Assembly: GCA_022844345.1 (NCBI GenBank)
Contig: JALHLU010000011.1
Location: 62,001 to 126,000, forward strand
Reading direction: 5' to 3'
From: Hyphomonadaceae bacterium
Lineage (GTDB): Bacteria > Pseudomonadota > Alphaproteobacteria > Caulobacterales > Hyphomonadaceae
DNA: 64,000 nucleotides
Positions within the stretch are counted from its first letter, which is position 1. The number at the start of each line of letters is the position of its first letter. The translations under genes were made by a program, and so were the position numbers. Under the pieces are notes generated by a model. The model had not been told where the DNA came from, did no database searches, and worked only from the letters and a program-made list of their open reading frames with translations. Shown piece by piece: positions 20,494 to 29,550 of this stretch.

Positions 20494-20976
20494 ATGAAGT
20501 TCAAGTCGCTTTGTGCTGCATCTGCGCTGTTGCTGTCCGGTAGCGTTATGGCGAGCAAGCCTGCCCTGGCCCAGCCCGCAGGCTATGCGCCGATGTGCGG
20601 CATCCAGGTGTTCCTCGCGCCAAATCCGCAGGGCGCGTCGGCCACTATTCTGAACGGCCTGCCGGTCATCGTGGTCGACTATTCCCAACTCTCCAATCAG
20701 GCGTGGATGCAGTTCGTGCTGGCGCATGAATGCGGGCATCACATGTCCGGTCATGTGACGCCGCAGGGGTACTGGTTCCGGACGACGCAGTACTGGGCGA
20801 CGGCGGCGCAGGAACTGGAGGCTGACTGCTGGGCGGCGCGGGTTGCCGGGCCACAGGTGGCGGCGTTTGCGGCGCAGTATTTCGAATACAGCCAGGGTCA
20901 CCATTCCGGAGCGCCGGGGTATCCGTCGGGCGTTCAGAGGGCGCAGGCGATCCGTCAGTGCGGCGGGGTCTGGTAG
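20494..20976 (+). CDS. small secreted M48-like zinc metallopeptidase
   Basis: This 160-residue protein has a signal peptide (residues 1-27, ending ALAQP). It carries a zincin motif, LAHECGHHMSGH, at about residues 79-90. A later QELEADCWAARVAG (about 110-123) supplies the third-ligand pattern ExxAD used by M48-type gluzincins. No membrane anchor or other domain is present, so it is a minimal protease. It starts 157 nt from the divergent kinase-like gene. The substrate is unknown. Confidence 0.75.
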   Translation: MKFKSLCAASALLLSGSVMASKPALAQPAGYAPMCGIQVFLAPNPQGASATILNGLPVIVVDYSQLSNQAWMQFVLAHECGHHMSGHVTPQGYWFRTTQYWATAAQELEADCWAARVAGPQVAAFAAQYFEYSQGHHSGAPGYPSGVQRAQAIRQCGGVW

Positions 20977-20989
20977 GGACCAGTCCGCA

Positions 20990-22276
20990 TCAGCCTCGCT
21001 TCAGCGCGCGCCAGGCGATGTCGCGGCGGCAGAAACCGTCTGGCCAGTCGATGAGGTCGACGGCGGCATAGGCTCGCTCGACGGCTTCCTGCAGCGTCGG
21101 CGCGGTGGCGGTGACGTTGAGGACGCGGCCGCCATTGGCGACGATGTCGTCGCCTTGTCTAGCCGTGCCTGCGTGGAAGACGGTGACGCCGGGGACTTGG
21201 CCGGCTTCGGCTAGGCCACCGATGACGCCGCCTTTTTTTGGCTCGCCGGGATAGCCTGCGCCGGCCATCACCACGGCGACGGCGTGATCGGAGAAGCGCT
21301 CGAGGCGTTTGCAGTCGCCGAGGCCGCCGGTGGCGCAGGCGAGAAGTTGCGGTAGCGGATCGTCCTTCAAGCGGGCCATGATTACCTGGCATTCGGGGTC
21401 GCCGAAGCGGCAGTTGTATTCGACCACGCGCGGACCGTGCTTTTCGTCGATCATCAGGCCGACGAAGAGGACGCCGCGATAGGGGCGGCCATCCTGCTTC
21501 ATGCCGAGGACTGTGGGCGTGACGATCTCGTCCATCACGCGCTGCTGCATGGCGGCGTCGAGGATGGGCGCTGGCGAATAGGCGCCCATGCCGCCTGTGT
21601 TGGGGCCGGTGTCGCCATCGCCGACGCGCTTGTGATCCTGCGCGCCAGCGAGCGCCACGGCGGTTTCGCCATCGCATAGGGCGAAGAAGGAGGCTTCCTC
21701 GCCGTGCATGAATTCCTCGATCACGAGCGAGGCGGAGGCTGCGCCAAATTTGCCGCCGAGCATGTCGTCGATTTCGGCTTCGGCTTCTGCTTTCGATTCA
21801 GCGATCACCACGCCCTTGCCTGCTGCGAGGCCGTCGGCCTTCAGCACGTAGGGCGGGCCGTCGAATGTTTCGAGATAGGCTTTGGCCTCGGCGGCCTGCT
21901 CCGTGCTGAAGCGGCGATAGCGGGCGGTGGGGATGGCGTACTTCGCCATGAAGTCTTTGGAGAAGCCTTTCGAGCCTTCGAGCATGGCGGCCTTGGCGGA
22001 TGGGCCGAAGACGGGGACATCCATCGCGCGTAACTTGTCGGCGAGGCCCATGACGAGGGGGACTTCCGGGCCGACGATGACGAGATGCGGATGTTCCAGT
22101 TTAGCGAGCGCCAGCAGCCCTTCGATATTGTCGGCTGCGATATTCTCGCAGCGGGCCACTGTGGCGATGCCGGGATTGCCGGGGGCGACAACGATGTCGG
22201 TGACCCGAGGGCTCTGCCTGAGCCGCCAGGCCAGAGCGTGTTCGCGCCCGCCGCCGCCGACAATGAGAATTTTCAT
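20990..22276 (-). CDS. purD: phosphoribosylamine-glycine ligase (GARS)
   Basis: PurD catalyses the second step of purine synthesis. The 428-residue protein opens with MKILIVGGGGREHALAWRL, has the ATP-grasp core with PYVLKADGLAAGKGVV, and ends with GRVLNVTATAPTLQEAVERAY. The N-terminal ATG at 22276 is the family start, and the frame upstream is not homologous. It is divergent from a hypothetical gene. Confidence 0.96.
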   Translation of the reverse strand: MKILIVGGGGREHALAWRLRQSPRVTDIVVAPGNPGIATVARCENIAADNIEGLLALAKLEHPHLVIVGPEVPLVMGLADKLRAMDVPVFGPSAKAAMLEGSKGFSKDFMAKYAIPTARYRRFSTEQAAEAKAYLETFDGPPYVLKADGLAAGKGVVIAESKAEAEAEIDDMLGGKFGAASASLVIEEFMHGEEASFFALCDGETAVALAGAQDHKRVGDGDTGPNTGGMGAYSPAPILDAAMQQRVMDEIVTPTVLGMKQDGRPYRGVLFVGLMIDEKHGPRVVEYNCRFGDPECQVIMARLKDDPLPQLLACATGGLGDCKRLERFSDHAVAVVMAGAGYPGEPKKGGVIGGLAEAGQVPGVTVFHAGTARQGDDIVANGGRVLNVTATAPTLQEAVERAYAAVDLIDWPDGFCRRDIAWRALKRG

Positions 22277-22341
22277 CGAATTCGCCCGGACCGCTTGATC
22301 ATGCGTTATACAGCCAGCCGGATTAGTACGGGCAGCACCCA

Positions 22342-22869
22342 TTGAACAAGGCTGGCCCGCGCGTGTTTGAGGACTTTGCCAAGGCCTGGATCGTGCCCGA
22401 GAAAAGCGCCTTCTCCCGCGAGAGCGACCTGACCGGCCTGTGGTCGGGGGAGTTCTGGTATAGCCATACCGTGAGGCCAACGCCGTTTTCGGCCCACATC
22501 ATCGATTCGGGCGGCAATATTTCGGGCACGACGCTGGAGCCCGCCACGTTCGGATCGCCGCATCTGACCGAGCTTTCGGCCGATATCAGCGGATCGCGCG
22601 GGGCGCTGTCGTTGCGGTTCACGAAAATCTATCATCCGGCGCCGGGGGTTCACCGCAACCCGATCTACTATTCGGGAACCGTGGACGAGAAGCTGACCAT
22701 GATCGACGGCGACTGGCGGTTTTCGGACGGGTTCTCCGGCAGGTTCGTGCTGGTCCGCGCGAGCCGTGGGGCGAAGGCGGAGACCGAGGAGCGGAAGGTG
22801 GCCGAGACGGTCGGTGTCGATCGTGTTGTGGTGGAGACCGACAAGGGGAACCGCAAGCCCAAAGGCTGA
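22342..22869 (+). CDS. hypothetical protein
   Basis: I do not recognise this 175-residue protein. It lacks a signal peptide. The central part alternates strands with glycines (LTGLWSGEFWYS, IDSGGNISGTTLEP, YYSGTVDEKLTMIDGDWRFSDGFSGRF), a pattern of a small beta-barrel or lipocalin-like fold. The C-terminus is charged. The start is uncertain: TTG at 22342 is the longest option, and GTG at 22363 is another. It is divergent from purD and precedes xseA by 30 nt. Confidence 0.6.
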   Translation: MNKAGPRVFEDFAKAWIVPEKSAFSRESDLTGLWSGEFWYSHTVRPTPFSAHIIDSGGNISGTTLEPATFGSPHLTELSADISGSRGALSLRFTKIYHPAPGVHRNPIYYSGTVDEKLTMIDGDWRFSDGFSGRFVLVRASRGAKAETEERKVAETVGVDRVVVETDKGNRKPKG

Positions 22870-22899
22870 CGCCGGCCGCGAAGCCGCTATAGTCCGCTC

Positions 22900-24384
22900 A
22901 TGGACGACACACTCGAATCGCAGCCCGAGCAGCCGGGTTCCAACTCGCCGGAGATGACGGTCTCCGAACTGGCGGGACACCTCAAGCGCACGGTGGAGGA
23001 GAACTATGCCTTCGTGCGCGTGCGGGGGGAGTTGGGGCGAGTGGTGCTGGCGAAGTCTGGCCACCTGTATTTCGACATCAAGGATGAGGGCGCGACGCTC
23101 AACACCATCATGTGGAAGGGCAGCGCGGGGAAGCTGCCGTTCAAGCCCGAGGAGGGGTTGGAGGTTGTGGCCGAGGGGCGGCTGTCGACTTATCCGGGGC
23201 GCTCCAACTACCAGATGATTGCGGAGCGGATGCGGCCGGCGGGGCTTGGCGCGCTGATGCAGCTGCTGGAGGAGCGCAAGAAGAAGCTGGCGACCGAGGG
23301 GCTGTTCGCGGCGGAGCGGAAGAAGCCGATCCCGTTCCTGCCGGCGGTGATCGGCGTGGTGACGAGCCCGACGGGGGCGGTGATCCGCGATATCCTGCAT
23401 CGTGTGCGGGATCGGTTTCCGGTGCATGTCATCATCTGGCCGGCGCTGGTGCAGGGCGAGAAGGCCGCGGCCGAAGTCGAGGCGGGCATTCGCGGGTTCA
23501 ACGCGTTGAAGACGGGCGGGCCGATACCTCGGCCTGATGTGATCATCGTGGCGCGGGGCGGCGGGTCGATCGAGGATCTGTGGCCGTTCAACGAGGAGCG
23601 CGTGGTGCGCGCGGTGGCGGACTCGGTCATCCCGCTGATCTCTGCGGTGGGGCATGAGACGGATACGACGCTGATCGACTATGTGTCCGACAGGCGGGCG
23701 CCGACGCCGACGGGCGCGGCGGAGATGGCGCTGCCGGTGCGCGCGGAGCTGATGGCGCAGGTGGAGACGCTGGGCGGGCGGCTGACGCGGCGGCTGGTGG
23801 GCACGCTGGAGCGGCGCAAGCTCGAGCTGCGCTCGGCGAGCGGGCGGATGCCGAAGCTGGATGCGTTGCTGCAGGGGCCGAGGCAGCGGCTGGATATGGC
23901 GGCGCAAAGGTTTGGCGGGTCGCTGTCGCGGATGCTGGCGCGCAAGCGGGCGCGGTTTGACCAGGCGGGCGGCGGGCTGCGGCCGGCGGCGCTGCGGCGG
24001 GAGATTGCGGGCAAGCGGGGCGAGGTTCAGCGGCTGGCGGGGCGGTTGGCGCCGGCGATGGAGCGGCGGCTGAGGCGTTTGCGCGACGCGCTGACGGGGC
24101 AGGCTCGGGTGCTGAATTCGGTGTCGTATGAGAGCGTGCTGGCGCGGGGGTTTGCGCTGGTGACGCGCGGCGATGGCGGGCTGGTGCGCTCGGCTGCGGG
24201 TCTGGCGGATGGGGACAGGCTGCGGCTGCGGTTTGCGGATGGGGAGCGGGATGCGGTGGCGGGGGCTTCGATTGCGCCGCCTTCCGGCGGCGATGCCGGC
24301 CAGGGGGCCGGCGGTCCGGAGAAGGTTCGGCCGCGCATTCGCAAGCGGGTGCGTGGGGAAGACGATCAGGGCAATCTGTTCTGA
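22900..24384 (+). CDS. xseA: exodeoxyribonuclease VII large subunit
   Basis: XseA (494 residues) degrades single-stranded DNA with XseB. An N-terminal OB-fold (TVSELAGHLKRTVEENYAFVRVRGELG) precedes the catalytic region with GVVTSPTGAVIRDILHR, ARGGGSIEDLWPFNEE and SAVGHETDTTLIDYV. A long Arg-rich coiled region follows. The segment 23800-24200 has very low codon diversity, which produces long antisense open frames. Confidence 0.95.
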   Translation: MDDTLESQPEQPGSNSPEMTVSELAGHLKRTVEENYAFVRVRGELGRVVLAKSGHLYFDIKDEGATLNTIMWKGSAGKLPFKPEEGLEVVAEGRLSTYPGRSNYQMIAERMRPAGLGALMQLLEERKKKLATEGLFAAERKKPIPFLPAVIGVVTSPTGAVIRDILHRVRDRFPVHVIIWPALVQGEKAAAEVEAGIRGFNALKTGGPIPRPDVIIVARGGGSIEDLWPFNEERVVRAVADSVIPLISAVGHETDTTLIDYVSDRRAPTPTGAAEMALPVRAELMAQVETLGGRLTRRLVGTLERRKLELRSASGRMPKLDALLQGPRQRLDMAAQRFGGSLSRMLARKRARFDQAGGGLRPAALRREIAGKRGEVQRLAGRLAPAMERRLRRLRDALTGQARVLNSVSYESVLARGFALVTRGDGGLVRSAAGLADGDRLRLRFADGERDAVAGASIAPPSGGDAGQGAGGPEKVRPRIRKRVRGEDDQGNLF

Positions 24385-24394
24385 GGAGAGCAAG

Positions 24395-25927
24395 ATGAAG
24401 CGTTGGCTTGTTGCGGCGGCGTTGATGGCCAGCGCGTGTTCGAGCGTGCCTGCCCCGCCTGCGGGGACGGATGCGGATACGGCCGCGTGGTGGAGCATCA
24501 CGGGCGATCTTTCGAGTGACGCGATGGAGGGGCGGGATACGGGGTCGGCCGGATATGATCGCGCGGCAGATTATGTCGAGGCGCGCTTTCGTGCGGCTGG
24601 GCTGAAGCCGGCGGGGGAGAATGGCGGGTATCGGCAGACGCTGTTGCTGAAGGAGGTGCGGGTCGAGAAGGAGGGGACGCGGTTCGAGATTGCGCGCGAA
24701 GGCGCCGCTGGCGTGCAGCTGCGTTTCCTGCATGAGATCACCATTCGACCTTCTGCGTCGATGCCTGCCTCGGTCGATGCGCCACTGGCGTTTCGGGGAT
24801 ACTGTTCGCCAGACGAAATTGGCGATGTGACGGGCAAGGTTGTCGTGTGCTTCGGGACGCGGCGCGCGGGGATGACGACGGGCGCACAGCGGCTGGAGGC
24901 GGCGGCCAGGGCAGGGGCGGTGGGGATCATCAATGTGGATGATCCGGGTTTCACGATCGAGCCATCGCGCTGGCCTGAGGCGTATGCGCGGTCGATCACG
25001 TTCCGGGATGCCCCGCCGCCGGCGCATGCGGGCGTGGTGGTGATGCGGTTGAGCGCAGACGTGCTGGATAGCGTGATCGCCGGATCGGGGCAGTATGCGG
25101 ACGTCATCCTGAAGGCGGGCGCGGCGTCGCTGCCACTGCCGAGTTTTGAAATACCCGCGACAATGAACGCGACCTTCGCGATATCCCAGCACGACCTGCA
25201 GTCGGACAATGTGCTGGCGATGTTGCCGGGGACTGATCCGGTGTTGAAGGACGAGGTCGTGATCGTGTCCGCGCACCTGGATGGGTATGGCTATGGCGAG
25301 CCCGTGGGTGGGGATGCGCTTTACAATGGCGCGTTTGATGATGCGGCTTATGTGGCGAGCCTGATCCGGTTGGCGGAGCGGCAGGCGGGCGTGGGGTTCA
25401 GGCGGAGTGTTCTGTTCGCGGCGTATACGGGCGAGGAGAAGGGGCTGCTGGGGTCGACCTACTACGCCTCGCATCTGACTGTGCCGAAGGCGAAGATCGC
25501 GGCGGTGATCAACCTCGATCAGCTACGGCCGCTGTTTCCGCTGAAGATCCTCACCATGCATGGGATCGATGATGTGAGCCTAGCTGCGAATGCGCGGCGC
25601 GTGGCGGATGGGATGGGGATCGAGCTGCGGCGCGACATGGAGCCGGAGCGGAATCTGAATCAGCGGACAGATCATTTTCCTTTCCTGCGCATGGGCATAC
25701 CTGCCGTGAATTTCGTGTTCGGGTTTGATCCGGGGACCGATGCGGAGGCGCGATACCGCGAATGGTATCAGAGCCGCTATCACCGGCCTCAGGACGATAT
25801 GGGTCAGCCGCTCGACTGGGGCGCCGCGCGTGACATCAACCTGTTTTTCTATCGCCTGACCGAAGACGTTGCGAACGATCCGGTGAGGCCTGGATTTGTC
25901 GCCGGGAGCCAGTGGGCGCCGAAGTGA
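24395..25927 (+). CDS. M28-family aminopeptidase, lipoprotein
   Basis: This 510-residue protein has a lipobox (LMASAC, Cys at about residue 15) and so is probably anchored in the envelope. A PA-type insertion (about residues 130-270) precedes the M28 core. Zinc ligands are visible as HLDGYGYG, a FDDAA Asp (Asp in GAFDDAAY), YTGEEKGLLGS and a late DHFPF. It starts 10 nt after xseA with GAGGAGAGCAAG. The substrate is probably peptides; glutaminyl cyclase activity is another M28 option. Confidence 0.85.
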   Translation: MKRWLVAAALMASACSSVPAPPAGTDADTAAWWSITGDLSSDAMEGRDTGSAGYDRAADYVEARFRAAGLKPAGENGGYRQTLLLKEVRVEKEGTRFEIAREGAAGVQLRFLHEITIRPSASMPASVDAPLAFRGYCSPDEIGDVTGKVVVCFGTRRAGMTTGAQRLEAAARAGAVGIINVDDPGFTIEPSRWPEAYARSITFRDAPPPAHAGVVVMRLSADVLDSVIAGSGQYADVILKAGAASLPLPSFEIPATMNATFAISQHDLQSDNVLAMLPGTDPVLKDEVVIVSAHLDGYGYGEPVGGDALYNGAFDDAAYVASLIRLAERQAGVGFRRSVLFAAYTGEEKGLLGSTYYASHLTVPKAKIAAVINLDQLRPLFPLKILTMHGIDDVSLAANARRVADGMGIELRRDMEPERNLNQRTDHFPFLRMGIPAVNFVFGFDPGTDAEARYREWYQSRYHRPQDDMGQPLDWGAARDINLFFYRLTEDVANDPVRPGFVAGSQWAPK

Positions 25928-25968
25928 CATGAGGGGGCGTTCTCGCAGGCGGAACCTGCGAGGTGTGT

Positions 25969-26583
25969 TTACGGGGCCGCTCCTGCAATCGAGTGTGGGG
26001 GGCCGTGTGTTGGGGCGGCGGCGAGAGCTGTGAGCACGGCCTCGTGGTTCGACGGGTGCAAGGCCATGCGATGCATGGCCTTGCTGCTCACCATGAGGCC
26101 TGACTGAAAGCTCGACACACCCACAGCCTCATGGTGAGCAGCATGGCGGAGCCATGCGTCCGTCGAACCATGGGCTCCGAGGGGATCGGCGTTGCGGAGC
26201 TGCTTCAGCCTGTCAGCGTGGGCCTGCGCCCGGTCTTCCATCTCTGTGCAGGCGATGACGAGGGCGGCGATGCGGCCGACGAGTTCGGGCAGGCTTTTGG
26301 CGTGGGTGAGGTGGGGCGTGCTGCGCTTGTGCGGCAGGCCGGGGCGGATGCGCGCGATCTGGCAGCCGCGCATGGCGATCCAGAGGCGGAGGGAGTCTTC
26401 GGCGTCGAGGATGAGGAGTTCGAGCTGGAGGCGAAGGGCCGGGTTGACCAGGAGTTCGGCGAGCGTGGCTTCGTCTTGCGAGACGTGGACGAGTTGCAGC
26501 ACGCGATGACGTAGGCCTTCGGCGACCTGGCGAAGGGGATCGCCAGGGAAGAGCGCACGCAGGATGAGCCAGAGCCAGGACAT
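25969..26583 (-). CDS. hypothetical protein with repeat-encoded C-terminus
   Basis: I do not recognise this protein of about 204 residues. It opens MSWLWLILRALFPGDPLRQ, then has mainly helical segments rich in Leu, Arg and His. The last 70 residues are read through an inverted palindromic repeat (26045-26170), which suggests that the repeat inserted near the old 3' end. An ATG at 26592 is an alternative start. Existence of the gene is only moderately supported. Confidence 0.45.
   Translation of the reverse strand: MSWLWLILRALFPGDPLRQVAEGLRHRVLQLVHVSQDEATLAELLVNPALRLQLELLILDAEDSLRLWIAMRGCQIARIRPGLPHKRSTPHLTHAKSLPELVGRIAALVIACTEMEDRAQAHADRLKQLRNADPLGAHGSTDAWLRHAAHHEAVGVSSFQSGLMVSSKAMHRMALHPSNHEAVLTALAAAPTHGPPHSIAGAAP
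26045..26170. repeat. REP-like inverted palindromic pair
   Basis: Two arms in opposite orientation share TGGTTCGACGG at the outer ends and GCTGCTCACCATGAGG at the inner ends (26045-26098 and the complement of 26127-26170). The middles differ. This shape is typical of repetitive extragenic palindromes in alphaproteobacteria. It lies inside the 3' part of a hypothetical gene. Confidence 0.75.
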
Positions 26584-26789
26584 GGGGAGCATTCTGCGCC
26601 CATTCCGGGCCCGGCTGGTTCTGCGCGGCTGCATCCTACAAGGTGTGAGGCGTGTGTGTTGAAAACACGCGCGAAGTTTTTTGAGTTTCCCACAGATGTG
26701 AGAAGCCGGTTTCACACAAACCGGGCCACACGCGGGCCCCCTTGCGCTTTGCTGGCTTCGGCAAGAGGCCGGCCGGGCGCCCGGCGGTC

Positions 26790-28256
26790 CTATGCGTTGA
26801 GACGCTTCACGAACCATTCGGTGAGGCGGTTCCAGACCTGGCGGTCGGCTTCGTCTTCGACGCCGTGGTCGAGGTTGGGGTTGTCGTTGACTTCGATGAC
26901 CATGGGGCCGCCGGGACCGGATTTTAGATCGACGCCGTAGAAGCCGTCGCCAATGAGGTTGGCGGCGCGCACGGCGACATCGACGACGTCAGCGGGCGCT
27001 TCGGCGACCGGAATGGCCTTGTGGCCGCCTTCAAGGGATTCGCCGCCTTCCTGGTGCTTGATGATCTGCCAGTGGCCGCGGGCCATCATGTACTGGCAGA
27101 CGAAGAGCGGGCGCTTGTCGAGCACGCCCACGCGCCAGTCGAATTCGGTGGGCACGAATTTCTGCGCGATGCAGAGGTCGCTGTCTTCGAGGAACTGGGC
27201 CACGATCTCGCGCAGCTCCTGCATCGAGGAGGCCTTGCGGATGCCGCGAGAGAAGGAACCGTCGGGGATTTTGAGGACGACGGGGAAGTTGAGCTTGTCG
27301 GCCACTTCCTCAAGATCGGTCTTGTCCTGGATGATCATGGTCTCGGGCGCAGGGAGCCCGGCGCCCTGCAGGCGCTCCCAGAGATAGACCTTGTTGGTGC
27401 AGCGGATCATCGAGATGGGATCGTCGATGACGGGCATGCCCTCGGCCATCGCTTTCCGGGCGAAGCGGTAGGTGTGGTTCTTGATCGAGGTGGTCTCGCG
27501 GATCATCAGCGCGTCGAATTCGGACAGGCGGTTGAAGTCGCGCCTGGTGATCGGCTCGATCTCGACGCCTTCCTTTTCAGCCAGGCGGGCCCAGTGTTTG
27601 AGGCTTTCGACGTTCGAAGGGGCGAGCTTTTCGTTGGGGTCGTGCAGAACGGCGATGGACCATTTGGGGATGATCCGGGCCTTGGGGCTCTTCCATGAGC
27701 GCTCGGTGTAGGCCGTGAGGCTCTTGACGAAGAACTCCATGTCCTCGTCTTCGAGGCGCGTGAAGGGGGTTATCCGGATGCGCTTTATCTTGACCTTGCC
27801 GGGCGCGCCGTTGGGGGTGGTGGTGACGGTGACGACGGGGGCGCGATACCAGTCGAAAAGCTGGCGGCCGAACTTGCGAAAACGCTCGTCCTCGACCTCG
27901 CCGAAGCAGACGACGATACGTTCTGGCGCGGGAGCTTCGGGGTTCTTGGCGACGCCCTTGTCGAGAAGTTCCTCGAGGATGGAGGCGGTGTCCTCCGGCA
28001 TGTCGCGGTCGTAGAGATCGAGCAGGGTCTCGACGGTGGGGACGACGCGATGGCCGCGCGCTTCGGCCAGGAGCGAGGCGTAATAGCCGTCGGTCTGGTA
28101 ATTGTAGCTGCGGGCGAGGTTGATGATCTTGGGGCGCGAGCCGGACATCAGTTTCGGCTGGAGCACATAGTCGCGCGTGGTCATCATGCGGAACGGCGCG
28201 CCCAGGGCGGCAAGGTCCCGCAGGTCGTCAGCGATCAGGATCCAATCATACGTCAA
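26790..28256 (-). CDS. RimK-like ATP-grasp ligase with RLAN N-terminal domain
   Basis: This 488-residue protein has an N-terminal RimK-like ATP-grasp N-terminal (RLAN) region (residues 1-160), a middle linker, and a C-terminal ATP-grasp with FPVVLKIPDGSFSRGIRKA (about 325) and MVIEVNDNPNLDHG (about 455) for ATP and Mg binding. RimK relatives add amino acids, often glutamate, to a peptide or protein. The neighbouring GNAT gene overlaps its start, so the two probably work together. The substrate is unknown. Confidence 0.85.
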   Translation of the reverse strand: MTYDWILIADDLRDLAALGAPFRMMTTRDYVLQPKLMSGSRPKIINLARSYNYQTDGYYASLLAEARGHRVVPTVETLLDLYDRDMPEDTASILEELLDKGVAKNPEAPAPERIVVCFGEVEDERFRKFGRQLFDWYRAPVVTVTTTPNGAPGKVKIKRIRITPFTRLEDEDMEFFVKSLTAYTERSWKSPKARIIPKWSIAVLHDPNEKLAPSNVESLKHWARLAEKEGVEIEPITRRDFNRLSEFDALMIRETTSIKNHTYRFARKAMAEGMPVIDDPISMIRCTNKVYLWERLQGAGLPAPETMIIQDKTDLEEVADKLNFPVVLKIPDGSFSRGIRKASSMQELREIVAQFLEDSDLCIAQKFVPTEFDWRVGVLDKRPLFVCQYMMARGHWQIIKHQEGGESLEGGHKAIPVAEAPADVVDVAVRAANLIGDGFYGVDLKSGPGGPMVIEVNDNPNLDHGVEDEADRQVWNRLTEWFVKRLNA

Positions 28257-28695
28257 AGTGTTTCAGCATCCTGATTGCGCCCCAGCCATCGGCGTAGAAG
28301 CCGGGCTCGACCTCGAAGCACTTGTAGCCATAGCCGTGATAGCGCTTGAGGAGGGGGTAGTTGGTTTCCTTGATCTCAAGATTGAGTCTCGGGATGGCAT
28401 TGTCGTGGCAATAACGCTCGACATGCCGGAAAAGTCTTTCGCCGAGGCCCTTGCCCTGATGGGACGGGGAAACGGCGAGGCTGTCGAAATTTGCGGCGCC
28501 GTCTTCGAGCAGGAGGAAAGCGTAGCCGGCGACCTGATCGGCCTCCATGGCGCAGAACAGGGCGGCGTGGGGATCGTCCGGGATTTCGGCGAAGTCTTCG
28601 GCCGACATCATCTTGTCGGCGTAGCCTGCTGCGAAGCAGGCTTTCTCGATCGCCACCAGGGCGTCGACATCCTCAGGTTGCATGTCGCGGATCAT
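28246..28695 (-). CDS. GNAT-family N-acetyltransferase (RimI-like)
   Basis: This 149-residue acetyltransferase shows FDSLAVSPSHQGKGLGERLFRHVE, the acetyl-CoA pyrophosphate-binding motif A. It lies upstream of the RimK-like gene and overlaps it by 11 nt, indicating one operon. GNAT plus RLAN/RimK pairing recurs in bacteria, pointing to modification of a common peptide or amine. The start ATG at 28695 is chosen; one at 28683 is also possible. Confidence 0.85.
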   Translation of the reverse strand: MIRDMQPEDVDALVAIEKACFAAGYADKMMSAEDFAEIPDDPHAALFCAMEADQVAGYAFLLLEDGAANFDSLAVSPSHQGKGLGERLFRHVERYCHDNAIPRLNLEIKETNYPLLKRYHGYGYKCFEVEPGFYADGWGAIRMLKHFDV

Positions 28696-28837
28696 GTGGC
28701 CGCGCGGGTCCGTGTCTGGGGCGGCTCTTGAGGAGGCTCGCGGAGAGGTGGAATTAATACCATCAAGTGAGTCTGTCGATAGAGCCGCGCGGGCGCGAGC
28801 AGTCACTGCAGCGCGAGCGGGGGCACGGGAGGACGCG

Positions 28838-29260
28838 ATGGCGGGCGGCACGGCAGGCGGGGCGATGCGGTTGAGCCGGCAGGGCGCGGTGTTCGTGGCG
28901 CTGGGGGTGGTGTCGGGCTTCGGCATGGCGCTAGCGGCGTGGATGTTCATTGCGCCGGTGGACGGACCGCCGCCGGCGTTACCGTTTCAGGACAAGATCT
29001 TCCACGCGCTGGCGTTCGCGTGCCTGACGGGGCCGGGCGTTCTGGTGCTGCCGAGGCGCTATCTGTGGTTCTGGCTGGCGCACATGGTGGTGCTGGGGGC
29101 GGGGATCGAGTGGGTGCAGTCGCGGGGGGAGCTGGGGCGGTCTGGCGATATCGTGGATTTTGTTGCCGATTGCGTGGGGATCGCGCTGGCGTGGGGCGTG
29201 GGGCGATGGATCAGGGGGCGGTTTGAGCGGGGTGAGCGTCAGGCGGCCGCTGGATTGTAA
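28838..29260 (+). CDS. VanZ-like membrane protein
   Basis: This 140-residue protein has four hydrophobic segments. The VanZ pattern appears as DKIFHALAFACLTG, a variant of the D-K-x-x-H-x-x-x-Y/F motif, and later EWVQSRGELGRSGDIVDFVADCVGI. VanZ confers low-level teicoplanin resistance in enterococci, but most homologues, including this, have no known role. Its 3' end overlaps higA on the other strand by 22 nt. Confidence 0.75.
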   Translation: MAGGTAGGAMRLSRQGAVFVALGVVSGFGMALAAWMFIAPVDGPPPALPFQDKIFHALAFACLTGPGVLVLPRRYLWFWLAHMVVLGAGIEWVQSRGELGRSGDIVDFVADCVGIALAWGVGRWIRGRFERGERQAAAGL

Positions 29261-29550
29261 CGCTTCACGCCCAGCCCCGCGGCGCGAGAGCGCACGGCAT
29301 GCGCATCCCATAGCGCCTGCATTCCCAGCAGCATTTCGGCCTTCACCCCGAAGGCCAGTTCGATGCGCATGGCCATTTCCGGGGAGAGCGTGGTCTTCTC
29401 GTTGAGAAGGTCGGACAGGGTGGCCCGGCGTACGCCCAGCACTTCGGAGGCCTTGGCGACCGTGAGGCCGAGCGGCTCGAGCACCTCGCCCTGGATGAAA
29501 TCACCCGGGTGAGAGGGCGCCATGCCGAACTTCAGTTTCGCGAGCGCCAT
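29239..29550 (-). CDS. higA: HigA-family antitoxin
   Basis: This 103-residue HTH protein fits the HigA addiction-module antitoxin family: PPHPG-like MAPSHPGDFIQGEVLEPLGL, then LGVRRATLSDLLNEKTTLSPEMAMRIE as the HTH. It binds and inactivates HigB and represses the operon. It follows higB on the same strand, toxin first, and the start directly abuts the toxin stop. The partner toxin gene carries a frameshift. Confidence 0.92.
   Translation of the reverse strand: MALAKLKFGMAPSHPGDFIQGEVLEPLGLTVAKASEVLGVRRATLSDLLNEKTTLSPEMAMRIELAFGVKAEMLLGMQALWDAHAVRSRAAGLGVKRYNPAAA

Noticed and set aside
22306-24501. 731-codon open frame antisense to xseA
   Set aside because: Composition is Arg/Pro/His/Gln-rich low complexity, as expected for the shadow of a GC-rich gene. 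xseA on the other strand has full family motifs.
23627-25474. 615-codon open frame antisense to xseA and the M28 peptidase
   Set aside because: Same reason: Pro/Ala/Arg-rich shadow, and both sense genes are well supported.
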